Shown piece by piece: positions 52,769-60,622 of a stretch of DNA of 64,000 bases. Under the pieces are notes generated by a model. It was not told the DNA's origin, did not search any database, and saw only the letters and a program-made list of their open reading frames with translations. Source of the stretch: Gaoshiqia hydrogeniformans (GTDB taxonomy: Bacteria; Bacteroidota; Bacteroidia; Bacteroidales; Prolixibacteraceae); NCBI RefSeq assembly GCF_049347105.1, contig NZ_CP186334.1, positions 434,001-498,000 of the forward strand. The letters are read 5' to 3'. The position numbers were made by a program, and so were the translations under genes. Numbering within the stretch: position 1 is the stretch's first letter; each line of letters opens with the position of its first letter.

Positions 52769-54307
52769 TTAGGGTGTGACCGGTTTTGCCCGGTTGCACC
52801 TTTTCTTTAATTTTACTGTTATCGTGCATAAGGCGGCACGCCCGCCGCTTTTAATTGCCTTACAATTAAACAGCAGGTTCTTGCAGGGTATTAAGTCATG
52901 GTTCAATCCTCCTTTCTTTTTAGTAGTTATTGTTTCGGTTTCTTTACTTTGCTGGTTTTCCGTGGCGTCGTTCTCCGGCGGATTATTCACGATGGTATCC
53001 TGGGCTTTTTTTCGTTTTTCAATAGCCTCTTCAATATTTTGTCTTAATGTTTCGGTATTCTTCCATTCAGTGGTCCGAATAAACGATTGTGCAGAAAAAG
53101 CAAGGATGACAATGCCCGCAATAGGAACGATGATTTTACGCTGATTCCGGTACTTTTGATATGAATAATCAACCAGCCAAACGCTCACCAATGCCAGCCC
53201 AATTACACTGAGATACATATACCTGTCAGCAGTGATTGTTGCCCGGGGCATCGGAAGCATATGCAAGGCTAATAACAGGTTAATCAGAAAAAAAGCAATC
53301 CCAAACAAAGGAAGCGTATTTGGCTTTCTCCGTATTCCCTGGACAAAAAGTAAAACAATGGCCGCCAGTAAAGGATATATCCAGAAACTTGCAGGCAATC
53401 CCTGGCCAACAGGCATCGGGTAAAAATACCAGTAGTAGAGTTTTACAGGGGCTATGAACCGAAAAATATACTGAACCAGGCTGTGGGCTCCAAAAATGAT
53501 CCGCTGGTAAAAGGGGTAAGCGCCATCTGTTTCAATATTTCCCAGGTTATTTTGAAAAGAAAAATACCACATACCTCCCGCCACAAAAAAGAAAGGAATT
53601 TTATTGAAAACTTCCTCCCTTGAAATAAAATTCTTATCCAATCGAAGGGCTTTATATCTACCCATCACCCAATCGATCAGGACGAGGTTCAAGGGGAGCA
53701 GGATAGCTTGTTCCTTGGAGCCGAAGGCCAGCAGGTAGCAGATGAATGTCGCTCTATACCAGCTTCCCTTTTCCGAATTTAGATATCGAAGATAACACCC
53801 TATTCCGGCCAAACAGAAAAAACCATACAGAAGTACCTTTGAAGCGCTGATCCAGGCAACAGACTCTACCTGAAGCGGATGAACAGCAAACAACATCGCT
53901 ACAATCGACGCATATCGTTCAATCCGTTCAGCTTTCCACCCGGTTTTTACCTGCTTAAGAACAGTTCGTAGAATTGCATAAACCAAAAGCACATTGGCTA
54001 TATGAACAATCAGACAGGCCGCATGAAAGGCCCCCGCATTTAATCCAAATAAAGAATAGATTAACGAATAAAAAAGCGTGTTAACGGGAGAGTATTGTCC
54101 ATGGTAAAAATTTAAAAAATGAAATTTCATGCTATACCATGAGAAATCCATCACAAAAGGTTGTTCGAGCAGCATCCACTGATCATCCCATTTATACTGA
54201 AAATCATTAAAAAAAGCAGGCGAAAAAACAATTATTGCAAATACAGACAACAACAAGTATCTATATAAATTCAATTTATTTAAGTTCTTGAAGAAATGGA
54301 CAATCAT
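52769..54307 (-). CDS. GT-C fold membrane glycosyltransferase, TMTC/O-mannosyltransferase-like
   Basis: 512 residues with about ten transmembrane segments. The first loop has FQYKWDDQWMLL, with the acidic pair expected in GT-C enzymes. VAMLFAVHPLQVESVAWISASKVLLYGFFCLAGIGCYL and FGSKEQAILLPLNLVLIDWVMGR match the TMTC/DUF1736 family pattern, and RATITADRYMYLSVIGLALVSVW the conserved C-terminal loop. TMTC proteins transfer mannose from a lipid carrier to Thr/Ser. The usual TPR tail is absent; the last about 70 residues are low-complexity and end in sequence that looks like read-through, so the 3' end may be damaged. First gene of the unit A cluster. Confidence 0.75.
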   Translation of the reverse strand: MIVHFFKNLNKLNLYRYLLLSVFAIIVFSPAFFNDFQYKWDDQWMLLEQPFVMDFSWYSMKFHFLNFYHGQYSPVNTLFYSLIYSLFGLNAGAFHAACLIVHIANVLLVYAILRTVLKQVKTGWKAERIERYASIVAMLFAVHPLQVESVAWISASKVLLYGFFCLAGIGCYLRYLNSEKGSWYRATFICYLLAFGSKEQAILLPLNLVLIDWVMGRYKALRLDKNFISREEVFNKIPFFFVAGGMWYFSFQNNLGNIETDGAYPFYQRIIFGAHSLVQYIFRFIAPVKLYYWYFYPMPVGQGLPASFWIYPLLAAIVLLFVQGIRRKPNTLPLFGIAFFLINLLLALHMLPMPRATITADRYMYLSVIGLALVSVWLVDYSYQKYRNQRKIIVPIAGIVILAFSAQSFIRTTEWKNTETLRQNIEEAIEKRKKAQDTIVNNPPENDATENQQSKETETITTKKKGGLNHDLIPCKNLLFNCKAIKSGGRAALCTITVKLKKRCNRAKPVTP

Positions 54308-54938
54308 GGCATGTTTAAATAGGTCTTATTCGGTTTATCAAGTTGCTCTGCCTGTTCCTTCAACAGTTTATCATGCCATCAAGTCAAGCCACCTAATAAT
54401 TTATTTCATTAAATTTATTATTATTATTTAATCGGCGCAAGGTATTGTTAAACATACAGGGGGGGGGTGATTTATTGTTTAATTACCTCATGCAGAGCCG
54501 ATAACAGTTTATCTAAATTGCCGGAATGTTAATTTCTGTTTTAGAACATACCTTTGAATGGCTTATCCGGATTGAGCTTGAACAATCAATAAAATAAGCT
54601 CGTTCCTCCATTTCCCAGTCAGATCTAATTTCGGATATCCTGCTTTAGTGCTTTAAACAAGACCCGGAACACACCCGTATTTAAGTCATTTTTATTAACT
54701 CTGCCCTTAGTGATTCCCGGAAATTAAGAATCCTTCTTTTTCATTGTATAAGGAAATGACTATGGATGCTGTTCTTTATAATCATTATGTTGATATATTG
54801 AAGATATTAATTGAGGTTCAAGTGGTTCCACTTTGCATCAGCTTCTTGGACGCCGCCACCATTTTTTTTAATCTCCAGACCATCCCTCCATTTATTGAGA
54901 TGGTACAACCTGATATTGATTTAATTACAAATTGGGGT
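54308..54938. other. Gene-poor stretch with G9 homopolymer and a gene remnant
   Basis: About 630 bp upstream of the GT-C gene without an intact gene. It holds a run of nine G (54459-54467), a broken copy of the GT2 5' end (54687-54767) and AT-rich sequence. The promoter of the GT-C/unit A operon should lie between 54308 and 54680, but no clear -33/-7 pair was found. Confidence 0.5.
54687..54767 (-). pseudogene. Remnant of a second GT2 gene (5' end only)
   Basis: On the minus strand this reads SIVISLYNEKEGF and then frameshifts; the DNA aligns with the 5' end of the GT2 gene at 45553-46551 (for example 24 identical nt at 54687-54710) with a one-base deletion. It shows that a second peptide-unit-GT2 arrangement once lay here. 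Confidence 0.8.
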
Positions 54939-55103
54939 TTACTTTAAATCAAAGTAAACTAAGATCGGGTTGTCCGTTATTTTAGGGTGATTTATTTCCG
55001 GGATAATAACCTGATTTTCTATACTATTAAAAATCTCAGGAGATAAAACTCCAATTAAACTTTTTGATGTCGAAAAAGTTGGATAAAATGGCAAATTATC
55101 ATA

Positions 55104-56024
55104 GAGACTGTTTTGAAATCATTGTCAAAATTTGTTAAGCATCAATCTTATCATTGATAATTGGACAAAGGCTGCACTTGTTTCGGTCAACCTTTCATAG
55201 TCTTTCGAGGTCCGTCGTTGAAATGAAATCCAGGCAAATGTTCTTTCAACAATCCATCTTTTAGGCAGGATTTTGAATTTGTGGGCTTCATTTCTTTTGA
55301 CAATTTCGAGGGCCCAACCAAATTTTATCCTGGCTGTCTCTATTAATTCCCCCCGATAACCGCCATCGGCAAATATTTTTACGATCCCTTTTATGTATTT
55401 ATTTTTAAGGATTTTAAATACAAGTTCTGCGGCCTTGCTGTCATGTGGCGTTGCTGAATGGACTACAATGGCCAGTAGTAAGCCAAGGGTATCAACAACA
55501 ATGTGCCTTTTTCTGCCCTTAATCTTTTTGCCGCCATCATACCCAATCTCGTCTTGACAAACATTGACTGTTTTAACGGATTGACTGTCAATTATGCCAA
55601 CAGATGGAACAGGGTTTCTGCCTTTTTGCACCCTGACCTTTTCGACAAGATAATCATGCAATTCCTCCAAAAGCCCGTTTAACTTCCACTTTCTGAAGTA
55701 ATAATAAACTGTCTGCCATGGCGCAAAGTCGTTGGGGAGCATCCGCCATTGGCAACCGGATTTGGTTATGTACAAAATTGCATTCACAATTGATCGTAAA
55801 CTATGTTTTCTTTTTCGCTCTTGTTCAAACAAATCTTTTATAACTTGCCACTGGTTATCGGTTAAATCACTTGGGTAAATTTTCATCGTACACTAATTTG
55901 TCGTTATTTTAGTGCAAAGAAAATCTAACCTGATATAGTTAGCTGATAACCAATTTTTTAATTATAAACACCTTGGTGTTAATTGCGCTATAATATTTTT
56001 TAAATTTAAAATCAAAACAGTCTC
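55104..56024 (-). mobile_element. IS5-family insertion sequence, copy 2 (921 bp)
   Basis: Same length, terminal repeats and transposase as copy 1. The flanks differ (ATA left, TAA right), so no clean 3-bp duplication is present; the flanking gene halves still join in frame. Either the duplication has mutated or the copy moved by recombination. Confidence 0.95.
55125..55886 (-). CDS. IS5-family transposase (copy 2)
   Basis: 253 residues, identical to the transposase at 49266-50027, with the same DDE residues. Intact and presumably able to act on both copies. The two copies are in the same orientation, so recombination between them would delete units A and B plus the GT-C gene. Confidence 0.95.
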   Translation of the reverse strand: MKIYPSDLTDNQWQVIKDLFEQERKRKHSLRSIVNAILYITKSGCQWRMLPNDFAPWQTVYYYFRKWKLNGLLEELHDYLVEKVRVQKGRNPVPSVGIIDSQSVKTVNVCQDEIGYDGGKKIKGRKRHIVVDTLGLLLAIVVHSATPHDSKAAELVFKILKNKYIKGIVKIFADGGYRGELIETARIKFGWALEIVKRNEAHKFKILPKRWIVERTFAWISFQRRTSKDYERLTETSAAFVQLSMIRLMLNKF

Positions 56025-56135
56025 TAAGTCAAAATCTTTTTTCACAGTACCCCAGATGATCTTTCTTGTTTTTTTATCATAAACGCAATATAGCCGTTTA
56101 ATTGGTTCGCCTGTTTTGAAGAAATCAAGGACTGG

Positions 56136-56239
56136 ATTCTATCGATGCGATAAAAACAAAAAAAAGCAGTAAATCAACGACTTACTGCTTCTTGATGCCT
56201 TTTGGCATTTGCTTTCGTGGGCGGTGAGGGATTCGAACC
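56136..56239. repeat. Right direct repeat of the island, overlapping tRNA-Val
   Basis: 104 bp, 101 identical to 37183-37286. It covers the tRNA terminator and the last 22 nt of the intact tRNA gene. The right edge lies inside the T-arm, a common crossover region for tRNA-targeting integrases. Confidence 0.88.
56157..56190 (-). terminator. Terminator of tRNA-Val
   Basis: AGCAGTAA (56165-56172) pairs with TTACTGCT (56182-56189), followed on the minus strand by eight T. The left island repeat carries the same hairpin with one wobble change. Confidence 0.85.
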
Positions 56240-56292
56240 CCCGACCCTCTGGGTGTAAACCAGATGCTCTGAACCAGCTGAGCTAACCGCCC
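56218..56292 (-). tRNA. tRNA-Val (anticodon UAC)
   Basis: 75 nt folding as a full cloverleaf: acceptor GGGCGGT/ACCGCCC, D-arm GCTC/GAGC, anticodon stem TCTGG/CCAGA with loop TTTACAC (anticodon TAC), T-arm GGGGG-TTCGAAT-CCCTC, discriminator A. CCA is not encoded. It is followed by an intrinsic terminator and lies upstream of the island, whose repeats include its 3' end. Confidence 0.97.
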
Positions 56293-56373
56293 GATTTTTT
56301 TTACTGAACGCGCCCTACTTCCGTGAAAGGCGTTGCAAATATATATCCTTTTTTCTTCCTTCCAAAAGAAAAA

Positions 56374-57690
56374 TTAAAATTTTCCGAAAAAATAATCGGC
56401 CACAACAAACGTACTGCCACCTACAAATACGACATCATTTTGACCGGCATTCCGGATCGCTTCATTCACAGCCTCTTTAACCGGCAAGATCACTCTCCCG
56501 GATAAACCGGTAGCCTCCGCCTTTGCTTTCAACAAGTCGGCATCAAGCGCACGCGGGATATCTGCCTGGGTAAAATAATATGCCGCTTCCCGAGGCAGCA
56601 GCTTCAGAACGCCATCGATATCCTTATCGTTAACCATACCCAAAACCAGGTGAAGTTTCTTCCAGTCCATATTTTGCAGTTGCTCAACAACCATCTTTAT
56701 TCCGGCTTCATTGTGCCCTGTATCGCAAATGACCAGCGGCTGATAAGCAGCAATCTCCCAACGACCACGGAGACCGGTATTTTTCCTGACCTGTCTGAGT
56801 CCTTCGTAAACAGCTTCCCTGTTGATCTTCCACCCGTTCTGCTGAAGGACCTCAATGGCTTTCAGCACTCCGGCTACATTTTTACGCTGATAACTTCCTA
56901 ACAAATCGGTCTTCAAATCCGGGAAAACAGGCTCACCGTTCTTAGTAAAATTAAAAACCTGCAAACCCTCCGGCAACAAGGCCGCATCATGAGTCACGTA
57001 TTCCCGGTCGGCAAAAAAGAGCGGACTACCCGTCATTTCCGCTTTCTGCCCGAATACAAAATGGCAAGCCTCGTCCCACTCCGACACCACCACCGGTATG
57101 CGTGGTTTAATAATCCCCGCCTTTTCGGCCGCAATTAACGGAATCGTTTCACCCAGAAGCGCTGTATGGTCAAAACTGATATTGGTAATCACCGAAAGTT
57201 CGGGCGTAATAATATTTGTTGAATCCAGGCGCCCGCCCAGGCCAACTTCGATAACAGCCACATCCACTTCCCGGTTTTTGAAATGCTCAAAAGCCATCGC
57301 CGCCGTCAGTTCAAAAAATGAAGGTTCCAGCCCCAGGCTTTCATTTTTCTTCCAAAACGATTCAACAAAAGCCACCACCTCATCTTCAGTAATCAGTTCA
57401 CCGTTTACCCGGATACGTTCCCTGAAATCAACCAAATGAGGCGAAGTATACAAGCCGGTTTTGTAGCCGGCCTCCTGTAAAACCGATGCCAGCATGTGCG
57501 AAACAGATCCCTTACCGTTTGTCCCGGCCACATGAATTGTTTTAAACCGGCGATGCGGATGACCGTACATGTCATCCAGGGCCAGCGTATTTTCCAGCGT
57601 GTTTTTATACGCCGCGGCCCCGGTACGCTGGAACATGGGCAACTGGCTGTACATAATATCCAAAATTTCCTTGTACTTTTTCATTATCAT
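56374..57690 (-). CDS. folC: Bifunctional folylpolyglutamate synthase/dihydrofolate synthase
   Basis: 438 residues. The Mur-ligase-like ATP site IHVAGTNGKGSVSHMLASVLQEAG is near residues 50-72, followed by YTSPHLVDFRERIRVNG and EVGLGGRLDSTNI, with FDHTALLGETIPLIAAEKAGIIKP and a C-terminal domain containing GRWEIAAYQPLVICDTGHNEAGI. It adds glutamate to dihydropteroate/folates in the cytoplasm. A second Met two codons later (57684) is an alternative start. Divergent from the PhoH-family gene; close to tRNA-Val. Confidence 0.95.
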   Translation of the reverse strand: MIMKKYKEILDIMYSQLPMFQRTGAAAYKNTLENTLALDDMYGHPHRRFKTIHVAGTNGKGSVSHMLASVLQEAGYKTGLYTSPHLVDFRERIRVNGELITEDEVVAFVESFWKKNESLGLEPSFFELTAAMAFEHFKNREVDVAVIEVGLGGRLDSTNIITPELSVITNISFDHTALLGETIPLIAAEKAGIIKPRIPVVVSEWDEACHFVFGQKAEMTGSPLFFADREYVTHDAALLPEGLQVFNFTKNGEPVFPDLKTDLLGSYQRKNVAGVLKAIEVLQQNGWKINREAVYEGLRQVRKNTGLRGRWEIAAYQPLVICDTGHNEAGIKMVVEQLQNMDWKKLHLVLGMVNDKDIDGVLKLLPREAAYYFTQADIPRALDADLLKAKAEATGLSGRVILPVKEAVNEAIRNAGQNDVVFVGGSTFVVADYFFGKF

Positions 57691-57808
57691 TCAATCAGTT
57701 ATACTAAACAACCAATATTGTCAATAAAACACTAACATCTTTTAACAACAAATCCGGCCCGAAGTCTCCTTTTTTTTCTACATTTAAAAAAGTCTAAATA
57801 CTAGAATT

Positions 57809-59140
57809 ATGGCAGGCCAGAAACTTACTAAAATTTTCGTGTTGGATACAAATGTGATCCTGCACGATCATACCTGTATTTACCAGTTCAAAGATAATGA
57901 TATCGTCATTCCGTTGACCGTACTGGAAGAACTTGACAAGTTTAAAAAAGGAAATGATCCGATTAACTTTCAGGCGCGCGAATTTGTCAGGATTTTGGAC
58001 AACATTGTTGGTGAAAAACTATTTAACGGCGGAATAAAGTTAGCGCCTGAACTGGGGAAACTGATTATTGCAACCGGGAAACCGTTTTCGGAAACAATGA
58101 AACAGTCATTCAAGGAAGACATTCCCGACCATCGTATCCTGGCAATTGCAGAATACATTACGACCGAAAACACCAAAAGACCGACCATTCTGGTTACCAA
58201 AGACATTAACCTTCGCATGAAAGCCAAATCGCTTGGCATTATGGCCGAAGACTATCAAAATGACAAAATCAAAGATCCGTTGGTATTCGAGAAATCGATC
58301 ACTGAATTGGAAAACTTCAAAGATCAGCTGATCGATGTGCTTTACAATGAAGGTTCGTTCCCTGTTGCTGAAGCCGGGCTTGAAACGGCGCCCATTGCCA
58401 ACGAATTTTTCATCCTGAAAGGAAATAAATCGAGTGTATTAGGTCGGTACGATAGTCCAAGCCAGCGGATCGTCCGCGTAGAAAAAAAAGTAGCTTACGG
58501 GATAAAACCCCGCAATGCCGAACAAACCTTCAGCCTGAACTCACTGCTGAACCCGGATGTAAAACTGGTATCGCTCACCGGGAAAGCCGGCACCGGGAAA
58601 ACCTTGCTGGCCCTGGCTGCCGCTCTCGAACAACATAAACTGTACGAACAAATATTACTGGCCAGGCCGATTGTCGCCCTGAGTAACCGCGATTTGGGTT
58701 ACCTGCCAGGCGATGCCACCGAAAAAATCAGCCCGTACATGCACCCTTTGTTCGACAACCTGTCGGTAATCAAACATGCCTTCAACCCCCGCAGCCAGGA
58801 ATATCAAAAGATTGAAGAATTACTGAAGGAAGAACGGCTGATCATCACACCGCTTGCCTACATCCGCGGCCGAAGCTTATCCAACTCATTCTTTATCGTG
58901 GATGAAGCCCAGAACCTTACGCCGCACGAGATAAAAACCATTATTACCCGGGCGGGAGAGGGAACCAAAATGGTGTTTACCGGCGACTTACAACAAATTG
59001 ACTCGCCTTACCTCGATATGAAATCGAACGGGCTGGCCTATATGACCGACAAAATGCGCAAGCAGGAACTATTCTCACACGTGAACCTGATTAAAGGCGA
59101 ACGCAGCTACCTGGCCGAACTGGCCAGTGACCTTTTATAG
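57809..59140 (+). CDS. PIN domain-PhoH family ATPase
   Basis: 443 residues: a PIN RNase-like domain (about 8-140: IFVLDTNVILHD, VLEELDKFKKG, DHRILAIAEY, ILVTKDINLRMKA) and a PhoH ATPase domain (about 235-443: Walker A LTGKAGTGKTLLALAAAL near 257, RPIVALSNRDLGYLPGDATEKI, and Walker B FIVDEAQNLTPHE near 361). This PIN-PhoH fusion (PhoH2/YlaK type) couples RNA cleavage and helicase/ATPase activity in characterised relatives. Ends before a strong terminator. Confidence 0.94.
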   Translation: MAGQKLTKIFVLDTNVILHDHTCIYQFKDNDIVIPLTVLEELDKFKKGNDPINFQAREFVRILDNIVGEKLFNGGIKLAPELGKLIIATGKPFSETMKQSFKEDIPDHRILAIAEYITTENTKRPTILVTKDINLRMKAKSLGIMAEDYQNDKIKDPLVFEKSITELENFKDQLIDVLYNEGSFPVAEAGLETAPIANEFFILKGNKSSVLGRYDSPSQRIVRVEKKVAYGIKPRNAEQTFSLNSLLNPDVKLVSLTGKAGTGKTLLALAAALEQHKLYEQILLARPIVALSNRDLGYLPGDATEKISPYMHPLFDNLSVIKHAFNPRSQEYQKIEELLKEERLIITPLAYIRGRSLSNSFFIVDEAQNLTPHEIKTIITRAGEGTKMVFTGDLQQIDSPYLDMKSNGLAYMTDKMRKQELFSHVNLIKGERSYLAELASDLL

Positions 59141-59166
59141 TCAACCCTCCTTGTCAATCATATTCA

Positions 59167-59206
59167 AGGACTTCAGCCTCAGCAAGCTGAAGTCCTTTCT
59201 TTTTTG
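59167..59206 (+). terminator. Intrinsic terminator of the PIN-PhoH gene
   Basis: AGGACTTCAGC (59167-59177) pairs with GCTGAAGTCCT (59186-59196), 11 bp with an 8-nt loop, followed by TTCTTTTTT. Confidence 0.9.
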
Positions 59207-59221
59207 GCCGGGTATTTTTGC

Positions 59222-59229
59222 TATTTTTG
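59222..59229 (+). promoter_or_regulatory. Bacteroidota -7 element of mtaB
   Basis: TATTTTTG matches TAnnTTTG; a T-rich -33 region ending in TTTTTTGG lies about 16-19 nt upstream. The inferred transcript start near 59234 rules out the earliest possible start codon at 59218. Confidence 0.65.
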
Positions 59230-59256
59230 CACCGCCAAATGAAAGAGAAACAACAG

Positions 59257-60558
59257 ATGGATTACAAAGGCAAGAAAGCGGCATTTTTCACCTTGGGCTG
59301 CAAACTCAATTTTTCAGAAACATCAACCATTGCCCGCCATTTCGAGGTCATGGGCTTCGACCGTGTCGACTTTAAAGAGCAAGCCGATGTTTACGTCGTC
59401 AACTCGTGCTCGGTAACAGCCGAAAGCGACAAAAAAAGCCGCAACATCATCCGGCAGGCGGTACGCCGCAACCCGGAAGCCGTGGTGGTAGTCACCGGTT
59501 GTTACGCGCAATTACAAGCCGAAACCATTAAAGCCATTAAAGGGGTTGATTATATTTTAGGAACCAATGCCAGGTTTCGCATGACCGACTTTATGAACGG
59601 TCTGCAAAAACGCAACGAAACCTTTGTGTTGCTGCAATCGCAACAAAACAATAAAGACTTTTTTCACGCAGTATCCTGGGGCGACCGTACCCGCAGTTTT
59701 CTGAAGGTACAGGATGGCTGCGATTATTTTTGCAGCTATTGCACCATTCCGTTTGCCCGCGGCCGAAGCCGTAACGATAAAATCAGCAACACGGTAGCCG
59801 AAGCCCGGGAAACCGTGTCGCAGGGAATTAAAGAAATCATCCTGACCGGCGTAAACATCGGCGATTTCGGGAAAAGCACCAACGAGAAATTTATCGACCT
59901 GCTGCATGAACTGGATGAAGTGGACGGGCTGGAGCGTATCCGGATTTCATCGGTTGAACCAAACCTGCTGACCGATGAAATCATCGAATTTGCAGCAAAT
60001 TCAAAACGAATCGCCCCTCATTTTCACCTTCCGCTTCAATCCGGATCAAACGAGGTCCTCAAACTCATGCAGCGGAAATACAACCGGGAACTGTTTGCCG
60101 AACGTGTCGCCAAAATCAAGTCGGTTATGCCCCATGCCTTTATTGGCGTTGATATCATTACCGGAACAAACGGCGAAACGGAAGATCTTTTTCTCGACAG
60201 CTACAATTTTGTCAAAAACCTGGATGTTTCTCAACTACACGCTTTTCCCTACTCCGAACGTCCGGGAACAAAGGCACTGGAAATCAAACCCGTTATTCCG
60301 GTCGATGAACGGAAACGCCGCACGCATCAGCTCATCATGCTTTCAGAAAAAAAACTACGCGCCTTTTATGAACAGAACAGCGGCGCCGTCTATCCGGTTT
60401 TATTTGAAGACGAATCAGATAACGGGCGGCTGAAAGGATTCACTGAAAATTACATCCGGGTAGAAACGGATTATCAGCCCGAACTGGTTAATCAGGTCAG
60501 ACTGGTAAAACTGTTGGAAATAAATAACAGCGGAAATTTTGAAGTGGTTCTGATATAA
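59257..60558 (+). CDS. mtaB: tRNA (N6-threonylcarbamoyladenosine(37)-C2)-methylthiotransferase MtaB
   Basis: I take the ATG at 59257 (MDYKGKKAAFFTLGCKLN), which leaves a short leader after the -7 element; 59239 is the alternative. 433 residues: the MTTase N-domain with conserved Cys (GCKLNFSE, VNSCSVTAESDKKSR, TGCYAQ), the radical SAM motif CDYFCSYCTIPFARGRSR (CxxxCxxC) near residue 152, then GVNIGDFG, and a C-terminal TRAM-like domain. It adds a methylthio group to ct6A/t6A at tRNA position 37 using two [4Fe-4S] clusters. The sequence is closest to MtaB rather than MiaB or RimO. Confidence 0.94.
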   Translation: MDYKGKKAAFFTLGCKLNFSETSTIARHFEVMGFDRVDFKEQADVYVVNSCSVTAESDKKSRNIIRQAVRRNPEAVVVVTGCYAQLQAETIKAIKGVDYILGTNARFRMTDFMNGLQKRNETFVLLQSQQNNKDFFHAVSWGDRTRSFLKVQDGCDYFCSYCTIPFARGRSRNDKISNTVAEARETVSQGIKEIILTGVNIGDFGKSTNEKFIDLLHELDEVDGLERIRISSVEPNLLTDEIIEFAANSKRIAPHFHLPLQSGSNEVLKLMQRKYNRELFAERVAKIKSVMPHAFIGVDIITGTNGETEDLFLDSYNFVKNLDVSQLHAFPYSERPGTKALEIKPVIPVDERKRRTHQLIMLSEKKLRAFYEQNSGAVYPVLFEDESDNGRLKGFTENYIRVETDYQPELVNQVRLVKLLEINNSGNFEVVLI

Positions 60559-60622
60559 GCGAACTTCGCTGTTTCACGAGAAATACCTTTAACCTGACAC
60601 GCATATCTTGATACAACAAACT

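Larger units (their letters stand above)
54939..56135 (-). pseudogene. Third 6-bladed beta-propeller gene, truncated by the island edge and split by the IS
   Basis: On the minus strand 56135-56025 reads ...PVLDFFKTGEPIKRLYCVYD..., and 55103-54939 continues in the same frame after removing the IS: YDNLPFYPTFSTSKS...ITDNPILVYFDLK then TAA. The ending parallels the unit A and B propellers (NPIIVSIQYNTF, DNPVIIKFN). The N-terminal two thirds are missing: the frame meets the direct repeat at 56136. It marks a third unit whose peptide and first half were lost. Confidence 0.82.
37183..56239. mobile_element. Putative tRNA-Val-associated genomic island (about 19 kb)
   Basis: Two 104-bp direct repeats exactly 18,953 bp apart bound the segment; the intact tRNA-Val lies at the right edge with its 3' end pointing into the island. 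All recognisable genes inside are on the minus strand and concern peptide, thiol, glycosylation and efflux functions. Two copies of one IS and several broken genes lie inside. No integrase or mobilisation gene is visible, and the right edge truncates a propeller gene, so it is probably a decayed or deleted form. Confidence 0.75.

Noticed and set aside
54744..54947. 67-codon plus-strand frame in the gene-poor stretch
   Set aside because: It is antisense to the GT2 and propeller remnants, which explain the open frame.
37183..56239. Conjugative or phage origin of the island
   Set aside because: No integrase, relaxase, Tra, capsid or terminase gene is visible; only the repeats and IS copies show mobility, so the origin is left open.
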